This document shows positions 26,301 through 37,100 of a stretch of DNA of 64,000 bases, in pieces; the stretch's first letter is position 1; each line of letters begins with the position of its first letter. Under the pieces are notes generated by a model. The model made no database searches and was not told where the DNA came from. It saw nothing but the letters and a program-made list of their open reading frames with translations. The DNA is from Nymphaea colorata. Lineage: Eukaryota > Streptophyta > Magnoliopsida > Nymphaeales > Nymphaeaceae. Both the position numbers and the translations under genes were made by a program. Where the stretch lies: the NCBI RefSeq assembly GCF_008831285.2, contig NC_045140.1, forward strand, positions 24,446,131-24,510,130, given 5' to 3'.

Positions 26301-29020
26301 CAAACAAATACATAACAGGAGCAACTACAACCATGGACAAATTAGAAGAACAACAGACTGTGAAGCCTTGATTCCTTCAAGAAGTTGACAGCATAAGGAA
26401 TCTAGGAAAATGAATGTCAGAAGTTCGGTAAGCGGAATGTTGATGAGTTAAAACAACAGCCGGCCAGTTTGCTTCTGCAAGCTTGTTAATTTTGCTACAG
26501 CCACATTGGCAATTCAAGAAACAAGCAACCAGCTGCGCATTTCTTGGTACATGTAGCATCCTTCCAAGTACCAACGCCTGTGTTAAGACTAAATGGGTGG
26601 ACGTCATATATACAAATTGAAGAGAATATGAACAACCACAAACACTCACAAACCTCCTCCGCATCAACAAATAAAAAGGCAGTGAGAATAAGAAGAGGAA
26701 ACACAGACCTCCTTCTGCTATTTCATTGCCAAGTTGGTTAAGGAATATTTCACAATGCATTAAAAATTTGACTATCTTGTCACCAAAGAGTACCCTTTAG
26801 AGAGGGAAACTGAAAGGTGGCAAAATCTGATTCTAAAAGCAGTGAAGAGAATGTAGTTAAAGAGGCACAAACAGAGAACCAAAAGATGTGGATTGCCTTG
26901 GAGGCTGACCAAATCAAATGGTTTTATATAATAAGGGCCATCAAAGAACAAATGTAAATAAGAGCATCCTTGACTGTTTGCAAAATCCGGACGCTAATCT
27001 ATCCTTACTAAAGTCACAAAACACGAGACGAAGGCAACACCAAGCAAGTTGGTTCAGGAAGCAACTAAGCAAGTTGGTTCAGGAAGCAACTAAGCAAGTT
27101 CGTTCAGGATAAAAAGTAACAATATAGACTTGACAATTTAGCAGAATGCTTTCATCAAACCAACAACCAACAAGCATCCATGTGCTTTTAGGATGTCACA
27201 TGCAATCATAGAGAGCACAGCAGATAGGCCACATGCAAATCCACAACAGGACCAGTCACAACAACATATGAGGTAGAAAAACAATATGACGTGAACCCTC
27301 GATGCCGTCAAGAAGTTGGGGGCATAAGGGCTCCAGAATAATTAATGTCAGAAGTTCGGTAAGCGGGATGTTGATGAGTTAGAAACAACAGCCGGCCAGT
27401 TTGCTTCTGCAAACCTTGTTGATTTTGCTACAGCCGCATTGGCAATTCAAGAAATAGACAACCAGCTGCACATTTCTTGGTACATGTAGCATCCTACCAA
27501 CAGTAATAATAAGCCTAAATATGCGGGCATCATACATGTGAGTTAAAGAGAATATGAATGACCACAACACCAAAAAAGATACAAACCCCCTCCCCATCAA
27601 CAAATAGAAAGGCAGTGGAAATAAGTAGAGAAAACACAGAGATCCTTCGTCTATTACACTGGCAAGTTGGTTAAGAAATTTTTACAATGCAGTCAAAGCT
27701 TGACTTTACATTTTTCTTTGCAGCCAGAAGACTGTGTACTATCATATAATAATTTGCTTGCTTTGGCAGTAAAAATACGACCAGTCGTCAGAAACCAGCA
27801 CTTGTTGTGCGCAACTTCTTATTTGCAATGCTGCTGCAGTGGGACTTGCAGTGGTATGTTCTACTCTACTCTGATAATTTGTTAAAATTTCAAGCACTTC
27901 CTATGTTTTTAGAGACATAATAAAATTTTATGGATATATACATTGCAACAGCCTCAGCACCCCATAATCCACCTTCTGCTATTACAATCTAGTTTTTTTT
28001 TTGTGTTTCCATCATTTAACAGAAGCTGAAGGTAACTAGACACTAGCAGTAAATTCAAAAAGCAGGCGCCTGAGAACGTCGACATCACACACAATGCATA
28101 GGCATGATATCTTTTAGTTCAACATATGAAACCAATACCAATACCCAAGATATGCAATCATTCAAAAGCACACAGCCGATAACTCAGGGACACCATTGAC
28201 TTCCCCAAATTCTTGTCCCTGACATGGAAGACTATCATGGCAGACTACTGACGGCACAAAAAAAGTATGAAGGATGAGGAGAGATGCATTTTCCAATCTT
28301 GACTTCCTTTCTATATTTCTCATACTGATGCACAAAACTTCTCAGCAGAATCAAGACACTGAAGGACCAAACATCTAGAAAAATGTCTTTGGAGAAAAAA
28401 GGTCCGTCATAATGAAAGCTAACAGAGAAATAAATGTGTGAACATTTATTCAAACAAGAACGAAAAGTAATATGCAAAGACAGAGGACCCTTCACAAGAA
28501 CAAAGACCAACCCACCCTTCTAATCAGTTAATGATCCTCCATAACCAACAACCTAGGTGTATTCACCAAGGGAACTGTCACCTAAAGGATAAAGAACATA
28601 ATGAGGCACATCGCAAGTACCCAACATATCCCATAGATAAATAATTCCATCTAACGGCATTCACGGGACGAATGAACTCCAATCCGAAAAGAAAAACGTC
28701 GACCGAACATGCCACCATTGGCAAACCCTAAGTTGAAACATAAACCAGTGAACCAAAACAAATTCATGAGAAAGAATGCAAAGCATGCTAATCTCTTCAC
28801 ATGTGGCCAGGCATTCATCGATGATTTACGAAAAAGCAAACCAATAAAACTGAGGAGAAGAAAAGGGGATGCAAGGGGAAGCAAGGGAGGAAGAGATGGG
28901 GAGCACCGCAATCATACCGATTGTGAGATTCTGCGACGTTGCAGGAGCAAATAGATACAAATACAGGCAAAGGAAGAGGACGACTCTCAGGTAATGAACG
29001 TTTCTCATCGTCATACCCAT
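14308..29020 (-). CDS. NEMP-family (DUF2215) nuclear envelope integral membrane protein (ten exons, 498 aa)
   Basis: Exons in transcript order: 28918-29020, 20319-20541, 19569-19723, 19341-19486, 19024-19086, 18748-18840, 17523-17684, 15434-15540, 14702-14865, 14308-14588. All borders are GT-AG and every phase fits. The first ATG at 29020 opens a signal peptide (LRVVLFLCLYLYLFAPATS). A lumenal part follows with VVICFHRN and GEWEKLSKDTW. Then come about five membrane segments, near residues 165-183, 187-208, 221-245, 262-284 and 300-330; GFWGVRKLVLSEDG lies between the last two. The soluble C-terminus has FSKEEWDAFTKDETRKALKE, LVSSPEFGQWA and a closing RWFKWF. This order (signal peptide, five membrane helices, C-terminal tail) is that of NEMP proteins of the inner nuclear membrane, known in Arabidopsis as At1g28760-like. 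The exact role in plants is unclear to me. Intron 1 is 8,376 bases and full of repeats; intron 7 holds an 801-bp duplication. The join from 15434 to 14865 is the least certain. Confidence 0.9.
14920..15175. mobile_element. MITE-like element inside NEMP intron 8
   Basis: The left end reads 'catttggatggcac' and the right end 'gtgtcatccaaactg', which are imperfect inverted copies. The interior is AT-rich and full of runs such as AAAATGG, with another 'catccaaac' inside. A clear target-site duplication was not found, so the superfamily is open. Related ends occur near 31640-31790 and 45476-45670. It lies in the intron between exons 8 and 9 of the NEMP gene and is removed by splicing. Confidence 0.5.
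15739..15900. repeat. 82-bp direct tandem duplication in NEMP intron 7
   Basis: The block running from 'acatagtgtaaccacaaagg' to 'gtgtaactataccatatgca' is present twice in a row with a period of 82 bases and nearly no differences. The same block also heads the second 801-bp copy at 16630. Confidence 0.85.
15828..17427. repeat. 801-bp near-perfect tandem duplication in NEMP intron 7
   Basis: Copy A runs from about 15828 to 16628 and copy B from about 16629 to 17427. They differ only at a few single bases (for example agcgatag/agtgatag, taatactg/taacactg) and in homopolymer length, so identity is close to 99 percent. Both hold a C-run near 'aagcacccc', a poly-A tract and the same short minus-strand open frames of about 75 codons, which are repeat shadows. 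There is no target-site duplication or terminal inverted repeat, so unequal exchange or replication slippage is more likely than transposition. Confidence 0.9.
19804..19898. repeat. 47-bp direct duplication in NEMP intron 2
   Basis: The phrase 'tgctagactaagaatatcat' with 'gttttctccatccttcattg' occurs twice in tandem with one or two mismatches, between exons 2 and 3 of the NEMP gene. Confidence 0.85.
22273..23404. mobile_element. Outer hAT-like non-autonomous element, interrupted by a second element
   Basis: It interrupts the phrase 'cataacaagaccaatcac' that is intact in another array unit near 24275. The 8-bp flank 'aacaagac' is present on both sides (22265-22272 and 23405-23412), as hAT elements make. 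The ends read CTGTGTGACACAGG and, inverted, CTATGTCACATGGG. Both subterminal regions carry 'gggtacgg' motifs in opposite orientation (22320-22350 and 22550-22640), and the middle is AT-rich. No transposase is encoded. Leaving out the inner insertion and its 8-bp duplicate, it is about 375 bases. Confidence 0.7.
22651..23399. mobile_element. Inner GC-rich hAT-like element, 749 bp
   Basis: Flanked by a perfect 8-bp duplication 'catagaac' (22643-22650 and 23400-23407). The left end is TAAGGCTGGGCCTGG; the inverted right end is TAGGAGTGGGTATCGGG, followed on both sides by GGCCCGG-type repeats. The interior (22751-23095) is CT-rich minisatellite with a 'ctccgcctccgtccaccgca' unit, and then a GC-rich stretch. 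Base composition is far from the surrounding AT-rich intron. It has long open frames on both strands, but these reflect few stop codons in GC-rich low-complexity DNA. No transposase motif was seen, so it is non-autonomous. Confidence 0.75.
25430..25791. repeat. 181-bp tandem duplication inside one array unit
   Basis: Copies start at 25430 and 25611, both at 'ctagtaataagcctaaatg', with only two or three differences. This explains the longer spacing of the array between 25272 and 26413. The tail 'ctccttcctctattacactgg' is present a third time just after. Confidence 0.9.
27038..27108. repeat. 26-bp triple repeat
   Basis: The unit 'agcaagttggttcaggaagc' plus 'aacta' is repeated, with a third, partly altered copy ending 'gttcgttcagg'. 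It lies within a unit of the intron array. Confidence 0.85.
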
Positions 29021-29077
29021 CGGCAAGCCCTAACCAGAGAGAAAGGGAGAGAGAGGAGTGACGCGGGCGCGCGGCGA

Positions 29078-29085
29078 AGGGTTTA
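29078..29085 (-). promoter_or_regulatory. Telo-box-like motif in the leader of the NEMP gene
   Basis: On the minus strand the sequence reads TAAACCCT, about 58 bases before the ATG. AAACCCT telo-boxes are frequent in promoters and leaders of plant housekeeping genes. A single short motif can occur by chance, so this is only suggestive. Confidence 0.35.
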
Positions 29086-29249
29086 ATGTATTGGAAAGTT
29101 ACCCGGAGGTCACGCACCACCGTTTAAAGGGAGTGCGGTTCTGGATCTTCAAAAATCTGTTCTATCAAATTTCAGATTTGAAATCCATATAACTAACATC
29201 TAATGTGGATGTTGATATGACAAGATGAAATCCATAGTTCATCTAACTA

Positions 29250-29376
29250 AAGATCATAAGTCAGACTTAAAATCCATTTTTAAGATCCTTAGTTTACTCT
29301 TTTGTATTGAGAAATCATAAGTCAGACTTGAAATCCATTTTTAAGATCCTTAGTTTACTCTTTTGTATTGAGAAAT
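29250..29376. repeat. 64-bp direct tandem duplication
   Basis: The block from 'cataagtcagacttaaaatc' to 'ttttgtattgagaaat' occurs twice in direct succession with one visible mismatch. Confidence 0.9.
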
Positions 29377-31020
29377 GGCCGGATTGAAAGATTGGAGAAG
29401 GAGGGTTTCATCTTAAATCCACAGTTTTTAAATTCTCAAGGTCTCAAATCCGATACTATCAAAATCTCGTAAGAAATTGAGTTGTTGTTTGGGTCCAACT
29501 ACTACTATTGTTCAAACAGCCCGGTGCGATCCGTTCAAACTACATGAATCTCCATTCCTTTGTACTCATAAATAAAGGGTAGTGGGAAGACCCTTTTTTG
29601 ATTCATGCATTACATTACTTCTTCTTCTTTTTCAAGTTTATCTTTTTTATTTTTTGAACGTGTAAAATTTACTACTATTAAAAACCATTTCCAGAGATAT
29701 CATTTCCTATATAGACTATCAAACGCGGGAGAAGTTATCATCGAATGACCTAATTGTCTTCTACGACCCCTCTCTTTCTACGGATTTTTCCAGCTTTTGA
29801 GACAAATCTGTAGTACGAGACTTAAAAAGCTTCTTCAAGAACAGACCACCTATCAAACACGTTTAATTTAAGGCAGATTGATGTAGCATTAGAAACCAGT
29901 GTTCAATTTAAGGCAGCTGTTCCTTAGTTCAAATGGCGCCTAAGGTCTAAGGGGTCAGTTGGAAACAGTAACATATTGTTATTGTCTTATAATTTTACTA
30001 AAAAAATGGGATAGACTTATGGAAAACTTGGCACAACATTTCCCGAATTTGTTCCATTTTTAAAAAAGATTCATGGAACAGTAGTAATGTGCTAGCTGTT
30101 GGAAAATAGTGTTTGATGAATGTGCTTTAACTAATATACTCTTTATAGATTTATGGAATACTAGAGGCAGGTGTTCAAGTTGGAGTAGATTTATGAATTG
30201 CTTATTTTATTCGCCAAACAACCCCAATAATAATAATATGTAACAGTTTCATGTTCTACCCCAAACATGAGGACAAGTTCATGGAATTTTCAAACGGCCC
30301 ATAAAATTAGGGCCTAAGAAAATTCAGGCAATCAGAAATCTACCAAAATTTCTAACAGGCACAACACATATGTTTGTTTTTTTAAAACACAACCTCTGGC
30401 TGAGAACATACAATTTTTCAGTTGGAAAGAACCTCGTAGCAAGCACACGTAGTTTGGCTTTAAATTTGTCGCTGCTGCTTGAGTTTCGTTATAGCATTGC
30501 TTCTAGGAGCAAGCACAGTTTTCTATTTAAAAAAAAAATTATAAGAAAGCGACTAACGTCTTGGCAAATAACAAATCATCATTTCTCAACTTTTAAACAT
30601 TCCCGATTAGACGATTAATGTTCTTATGAAAAAATCTCGAAGTGCTCTTATAACAAAAAATTTTGGATATAAAATAACAATAACACTTAGCATAAAGAAC
30701 AACTATTTCTTTTGCTGATGAAAGATATTCTTGTTTCATGAAGGGCTCTTTTAAATTTTATGACAAATTTTTTTGTTAGTTTCAAAGTTGGGTGGTGCTT
30801 TGCACCTTGCCCCCAGTTTGGAATAACATTCTTAGAATTGTCTCAAATAGCTCTATATTCTCAAAAAATGTAGACTTATCAAATATTGTCAGTGCATGTG
30901 AAAATACATGCACATATACAGTTTTTAAGGTGTGTTTGACTTCATGCTCAAAACATCCTTTTGGAGGCAAAACGTTGTTTGAGGGTGTTTGGCATTGGGG
31001 CGGAGCCAAGGGGGACATGC

Positions 31021-31190
31021 ATGGGCCCTAGCCTCACCTCAAGTTTTTTTTTTTTAATTTACATGTAAATTTTAAGAAATTTTACTTGTTAAAGGGAATC
31101 CACATGGGCCCTGGCCTCACCTCAAGTTTTTTTTTTTTTAATTTACATGTAAATTTTAAGAAATTTTGCTTGTCCTATATAAAAAATTTG
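31021..31190. repeat. 83-bp direct duplication with poly-T/poly-A
   Basis: The string from 'atgggccctagcctcacctc' through a T-run to 'aattttaagaaatttt' begins at 31021 and again at 31104. It lies in a stretch of 'ggcggagccaaggggg' type that resembles worn plant transposon ends, but no complete element could be bounded. Confidence 0.75.
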
Positions 31191-31639
31191 AAAAAAGATA
31201 TTTTGGCCCTTGTCAAAATTAATAAACTTTAATTCGGCCCTTCTTATGAAAAATTTCAAGCTTCGCCCTTGTCTGGCAACACTTGAATTCATTAAAACCC
31301 GGTTGAAAACCAGGATTTGTAGAAGCCAGTGAGGGGTCTTTTTTCACAAAAAAAAAAGACGTTTTGAGGGCATTTTGGATTCCACTTAAACAATTGTTCA
31401 CTACAAAATTGCAAAGGCATTTGCCAGCCGATTTGATGCAGATATTGTAAGTCTGTTGTTATTAAAGTATGCAAAGCAAATCAGACCATTTAAAAAAATG
31501 AGCAGTTAATTGTGCCGTGAAAAATTATTGTGGAATTAAGGGCTTGTATTATGTTGTTGAGTAAAGTTCCTTGATTCCTTTGTGATCTTTTATTTACACA
31601 GTTGTCAAGCATATTCCACCTATACGTTCATGCTAGAGC

Positions 31640-31790
31640 TCTAGACCATATAAATCTAAGGAGGTTATCCAAACAAAACCAGGTTTTCAATAGTGAAAAC
31701 ATGGTTTTTGACATGCTATCCAAACAGTAAAACCAGGTTTTCAACAAACCCATTTTTCAAGGCGTGCATCCAAACAAGGCCTTAGATCAC
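31640..31790. mobile_element. MITE-like remnant with 'atccaaac' motifs
   Basis: Three 'atccaaac' motifs flank AT-rich runs with 'aaaaccaggttttcaa' palindromic phrases. The style matches the intronic element at 14920-15175 and the one at 45476-45670. Ends and target duplication could not be set. Confidence 0.35.
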
Positions 31791-33182
31791 GTTGCACACA
31801 TACGTTGCCTATTGTTTGTATACAAACATTCAAAAGTATAGTCATATGCATGAATTGAAGATGTAAGAATTTAAAAAAAAAATGAAAACATTGTAGTTGG
31901 TGAACTAAGAAAGCCCCAGCTAAGAAATCTGATTAATGTATAGATTTTGTTTTTAAGATTATTTTGCATTAGTGCTGGTAATTAGCCCGATTTTAAATAA
32001 ATCAAGGTTTAAAATAGAAAACAAAAAGGCCAACCAGTCTTGAATAAATTAAAAGAGAGAGTTTCCCAAGTTAAAGTGCATAGGGACCTCTCTTAATGCA
32101 AGCCTGCCAACTTTACCCAAACTTCATTAATCTATGCCACAAACAGCTAACCCATTATAAAAAGAAAAAGCAAAACAAACAATTATTTTATCATTTAAAA
32201 AACCCCATTAAGCTAGATTAGTGCTCTGCATCTTGAAGAATCATTTCTCCCCTTTTCCACTTGCCCATTGGACATAATAAATGTAAATTATTCAACATTC
32301 CAAGATGAAACCCTAGTTGGAAAGATGAGGCTGACAGCCTTTGCCATCAAATTTGTTCAATTAATTTCACCTCTTTGATTCCTCATCGTGCATTATAATA
32401 TGACTGAGATGCAGTTATCAACCAACATTGGAAACTGCAAGATGATTGAACATATCATAATGCTTTCTTCTTTTTTAAGATGATGCAAGGCAGAAAAGTG
32501 AACTCAATCATCGCCTTCACTTCATCATCCCAAAAGCAACAACAGCATGTCAAGATTGATTAGTTTATGGGTTTTCAAGCGTCTTATATGGAGGGATGTT
32601 CTGGCAGCTATTATTTGTCCTTGGATCTTGCTCAATATGAAATATTTGAAAAGATGAAAAGGGCACTAAAACCATTGGTTTGATTGAAGTGCACCAAGGG
32701 AAAAAAGACGACTTAATAAGATTATTTTTGGCTTCTCAAGGAAAGGCAAATGAGTAGATAAATAAAGTTTTGTATACGGAATCTTTTGTTTCCGGAAGTG
32801 GAACGAGGTCTTATTCATGGTAGGAGCGGTGGTGGAAAAGAAAAAAAAAAAAACTTGGCAACTTTATGCACTTTTGGTTATTAAAGTTCGACGAAGGACA
32901 TCTATGGATAATTAAGTTTGGGTAGCTTTGTAGCTTATTAACGTGAAATTATTTTGCAATTCTCAATGACATTTAAATATTTCGCGGGAATATAATATTT
33001 AAGCCCTTTGTTATGCGGTGCACATGGGCCCTATAAAAAAACATTTAGGGGATGCATGGTTAGGTATTGTTTGTGACGATAAAAAGAAAAGAGAGAGAAC
33101 TAGTCAACGCTCAGAACTTCTCCCTCTCAAATGCTCACCTAGCATACATATGATAGAATCAGTTGTAGGTGATCAGCATAAT

Positions 33183-33224
33183 TATATATATATATATATA
33201 TCTATATATATATATATATATATA
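33183..33224. repeat. TA microsatellite
   Basis: About 20 TA units broken by one C. Such AT repeats are common in plant intergenic DNA and are unstable in length. Confidence 0.95.
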
Positions 33225-33993
33225 AGACAAAAAGGAGACCACTTAATTCTTGTGAACATTTATTTTAAACATAGAAACATATTATTGTAACACATGCATC
33301 AGCTCAGGATTTTTCATGAGAATATTTAATTTAATTTAATTTTTTTTTTACTAACAACGTTTTGGTGCTGTAAGAGCCATTAGTATTTAGGGGGAAAAAG
33401 TAGATTAAAACCAGAGAATGATTGAATTCTTGTATAATAATTAAGTTAATCGACCGATCGTATTTACGGGGTCAGATTGTACAATAAGTACTTTGATTAT
33501 CGATCTATTTTAATTGGCCTGATTTTGGTAGCTGATCCCTCCACCTTCTCTTATATGTATCACGGGATAATGTGGGTGAAATCTTTGTAGTGTTCTACCA
33601 AACCTGGCTATATGCGATGTACTCGTGCATGAAATTTTAGTGTGCCAGTATGATTATGACGAAAATACCCTTCATTCACACAAAAAAAAAAAAGAAAATT
33701 TTTGGAGAAGACGAAAATAGAAATTGAAAAAAAGTAAAAAGTCCACACTGAACAAGACATAATGTCGTGATCTTGCAGTGTTTTTAGTCATTGGAAAGTT
33801 TCAGTTTAAATGGAAAAAATATTGGCATGAGGCCTCATATTTTCTTTCAAATAGAAAAAAAAAAGATCCTTAGGTCTCTTGGACGGCTAAAGAACAAAGA
33901 CTTTTACGTGACGTAAACAAAATCATTCATCAGTAAGAGTTCACATTCACAAACATTTGGGAACAAATGTTAATAAATCAGTCATTCATTTTC

Positions 33994-34101
33994 GAGCAAA
34001 TGTTAATACATCAGCCAGACGAGTACCGATATGCAAGTTGAAGAAATGAGCAAATGTTAATACATCAGTCGGACGAGTATCGATATACAAGTTGAAGTAT
34101 C
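33994..34101. repeat. 54-bp direct duplication
   Basis: 'gagcaaatgttaatacatca' followed by 'gacgagtaccgatatgcaag' is repeated in tandem with a few mismatches; a partial third copy lies just before. Confidence 0.8.
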
Positions 34102-37100
34102 ATGCACAGACGCTACCCCAAAACACCAAAAACAACCTTGAAACATATAGAGATGAGGAAGGTTACGGTTTCACCGGTGGTTCCTTGTAGATCTTGACAA
34201 GTATGTGGAGTCCGCAGGACCTTCCTTGCTTCAATGACGCTAGAATGAAGCCAAAATTTTGGTCACACCATAAAATAATGACCTTTAATTGATACTCATT
34301 GAAAAGGATGATGGAATAAATGGAGGTGGCGTTTGTATCACTTTCTTTCCTACAACAGTGGAGATGAGGACAAAACACGCACAAGGGTTAAGTCGGAGGC
34401 CACTGTTGGCGTTATGAAAATGAGGTCGGACTTATCCTGTGGAAAAAAGCCACTTTCCCATGGAAAAGTGAGTCTCACATCTGCCTGGTGACGCAACTAG
34501 TTCTCGATTGCGCCAGATATTCACACCTAGCTTTTTTGGTGCTGTTAAATCGTGTTTGTTGGAAAAAGTAAAAGGTGAATCCGATAAGCAAGTTAGGTCA
34601 TGAGCTTCAGTGTCTGCATGCTTTTGGTGACGGGCACCCCTTCAAAAACAGGTTACTTTGTGTGACTTTCATGAGATCAGACAAACCAACCACGGCGTTT
34701 GGCGGTTAGATTAATAAGACTAGATTCATTGGCAGAGCTAAAAATTTAAGGAAAAGAGGTCATCTTTATACGTATACAAATAAGGGACTCTGCTCTCTAA
34801 CTATATATATGTATATATATATATATATATATGTCTCTTACTTATAGGTTATAGGTAGCTCTGCCCTTGGTTTATGATATTCACCTTAAAGCCGCTTTTT
34901 GTGAGTCCCACCTTGTCAGTTGCTCTCCATTGGAAGAAAATATGAGAGAACGAGTGGTTTAACGTGGTTAGGTGAAATTGTTAACCTTAGTTTTGATAAC
35001 GTGTAAGATAATCATTTATACCTAGAATTTGGTTACGTCAATCAGCAATAATTATTGTTGATATGGACATGAAAATTATCACGAGTATTTATTTCAGTTT
35101 ATTTTTAATAGCATTTCTTTTCTTGAACTAAAATTGCAGATTCTTGGAAGTAAGCCTACAATCCCCAGCTCTAAACCACGCTTTCCTCCTCCAAACTGGA
35201 TTGGAGAATTTGAGAGTCTCAGTTTGCCATGCAAGTAAAGACGCCAGCATCCTCTTTGGAAGGCAGAGTCCTAAAAATCTATAAGGGTGATTTGTTTCAC
35301 CGCTATAAACTCTGCATAAACCGGTCACTTCGGCCTTCACATAATCAGACTTGACTTGCTTCTCGCAAAAAAAATGGGGACAATCATTTCTGCAGTGCCT
35401 CCATCTCTGCAATTATTTGAATTCTGAAGATATTGATCGAGCATGGGAGGATTATTCTTTTGTTAAAATTTACTGCACAAATAATTGTTGTGGACACAAA
35501 CAATTATCTAATGTGGTCGCATTTGGTTTGGTTGGATATAAAAATCACCAACCCTTGACTAAACCAGATTGCAGAACTTGATCTAAACCATAGCAGATTC
35601 GTGAGTGATTTCTTGTTCATGCACAATGCTGAATATGGGTCTGATCATACATGCCGCCCGCATCCGATTAGAATATATGGGAAAGATCTGCATCCGATCA
35701 CCTGCTCAATTACTCGACTCAAGTGATGGAACTCATCTTGCAGGAAACGCCATGTATGACATAAGGAACATGTGAGGTATGGATCAGTTGTTAACTTATG
35801 GATGGGGAGAGATATCTATCGCATCAGCAGCGTGAAATCATCTCAGCGGCTGAGCTAAGATTGCCGACTGTAGCAAATTGCATGTTCGGGCGTTATCTGA
35901 ACAGGGCCGATCAGTTGCTCAACAGTTCAGTAACCAATCAACAGTTGGGTGACATCCGTTTCAATTCAGATAACTCAGTTCCCTTTTATTTCATTTTGAA
36001 ATAGTTGACGGAATTGAACCGAGAAAACCAAGATATCAAGCAAGTCATTCAAGTTGGCGGCTGCCGGAAGTCACCACCGTTTTTTTCTCTTAAAAAAAAA
36101 AAACTACTCCAAATGGTTGCCCTCATCAACTGCACACCAGCCGTTTCGCGATTGTGTCCCCAAGCACTTGTTTGCACCAAACACATAAAAACAGCTAAAA
36201 GTGTTCCTTGCTTTAAGGGGTACAGTGCAATTGAGCGGCAAGGTGACATTAAGAGTAAGTTTGATGGCCACAGAACACGCGGAATGTAACACACATGCCT
36301 TGTTTAGTCGACTTTTTTAAACAACCGCCATCCGCGATGCAAGATGGACACAGTGGACAGTTGAATAGAGGGTATAAATTAACCCATGTTCCACACTGTT
36401 CTAAGCTCTCGAAATAACATGGAACAGGACACAGTCTCTCGCCCCGAGCTGCCCTCGAGTCGAGCTTCTCCCCTCCTCCTTTGTCTCTCCCCCTTCTCTC
36501 TTTTGAGTCTCCCCCTCCCCCCTTGCTCTACGCTTTTCTCCCTTGTTCTCTCATTATTGTTGTCAGTTACTCTTCTATGCAAAATGGTAGCAAGTGACAC
36601 CCTCAAGTTAAAGATGCACCGTAAGTCCACTCAAAACTCCGAAACAAGCTAAAAGCTTTTAAGTATGAATATATGACCATAGAGTTTTATAACGAAGGTG
36701 GGTTTGTGTTCCTTATGTCCCTTGTTTGCATGAAGGTGGAGACAATTGGGTCCCACCATTTAGTGGAATGCTGCATTCTCCACAATCAAACGAGCTCTTA
36801 AGTCTTCGCTGTCTGACCAAGGGTACAGCTAGATCTTAAATTTATGCACACACTTCATTTAACTATATTTGATTTTGTTCCTCATGAGAGACCTAGACAC
36901 ATAGATTGGGAGGCCCTAGTTGTTGCACCTAAGTAAACTGGTTTATTTGTTTTTATCTTTTCATCTCCCAAAGACCATTACGAAAGCCTTGGACCAGATT
37001 TGTCCTCTTCTACAAAGTCTAGCCCCCAGTTTCAGAGCTTCTAAGAAACCAATTCTAGCGAAAGTCAGATCCACCATGGACTCACTAATGGCCAAACTAG

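Larger units (their letters stand above)
21180..27720. repeat. Degenerate array of about six ~0.9-kb units in NEMP intron 1
   Basis: A marker reading 'gtcagaagttcggtaagc' and 'gggatgttgatgagtt' recurs near 21475, 23515 (worn), 24380, 25272, 26413 and 27347, each followed by 'ttggcaattcaagaaat' and 'cacatttcttggtacatg'. Spacing is 865-1143 bases, apart from the first gap of about 2040, which contains a 1.1-kb insertion. Each unit also holds 'catccatgcac' and 'caagttggttaag' phrases in constant order. Copies differ by roughly 10-20 percent by eye. The units have no protein-coding signal; open frames of 60-130 codons in them are shadows of the repeat. Confidence 0.85.

Noticed and set aside
24155-26760. 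Recurring minus-strand frames with a similar peptide (ANWPAVVLTHQHSAYRTSD type)
   Set aside because: They mirror the intronic repeat units, shift frame between units and have no splice or start context.
36379-36652. Leu/Ser/Pro-rich 88-codon plus-strand frame
   Set aside because: It spans a CT-rich low-complexity tract, and the opposite strand is open as well. No domain or supporting splice sites.
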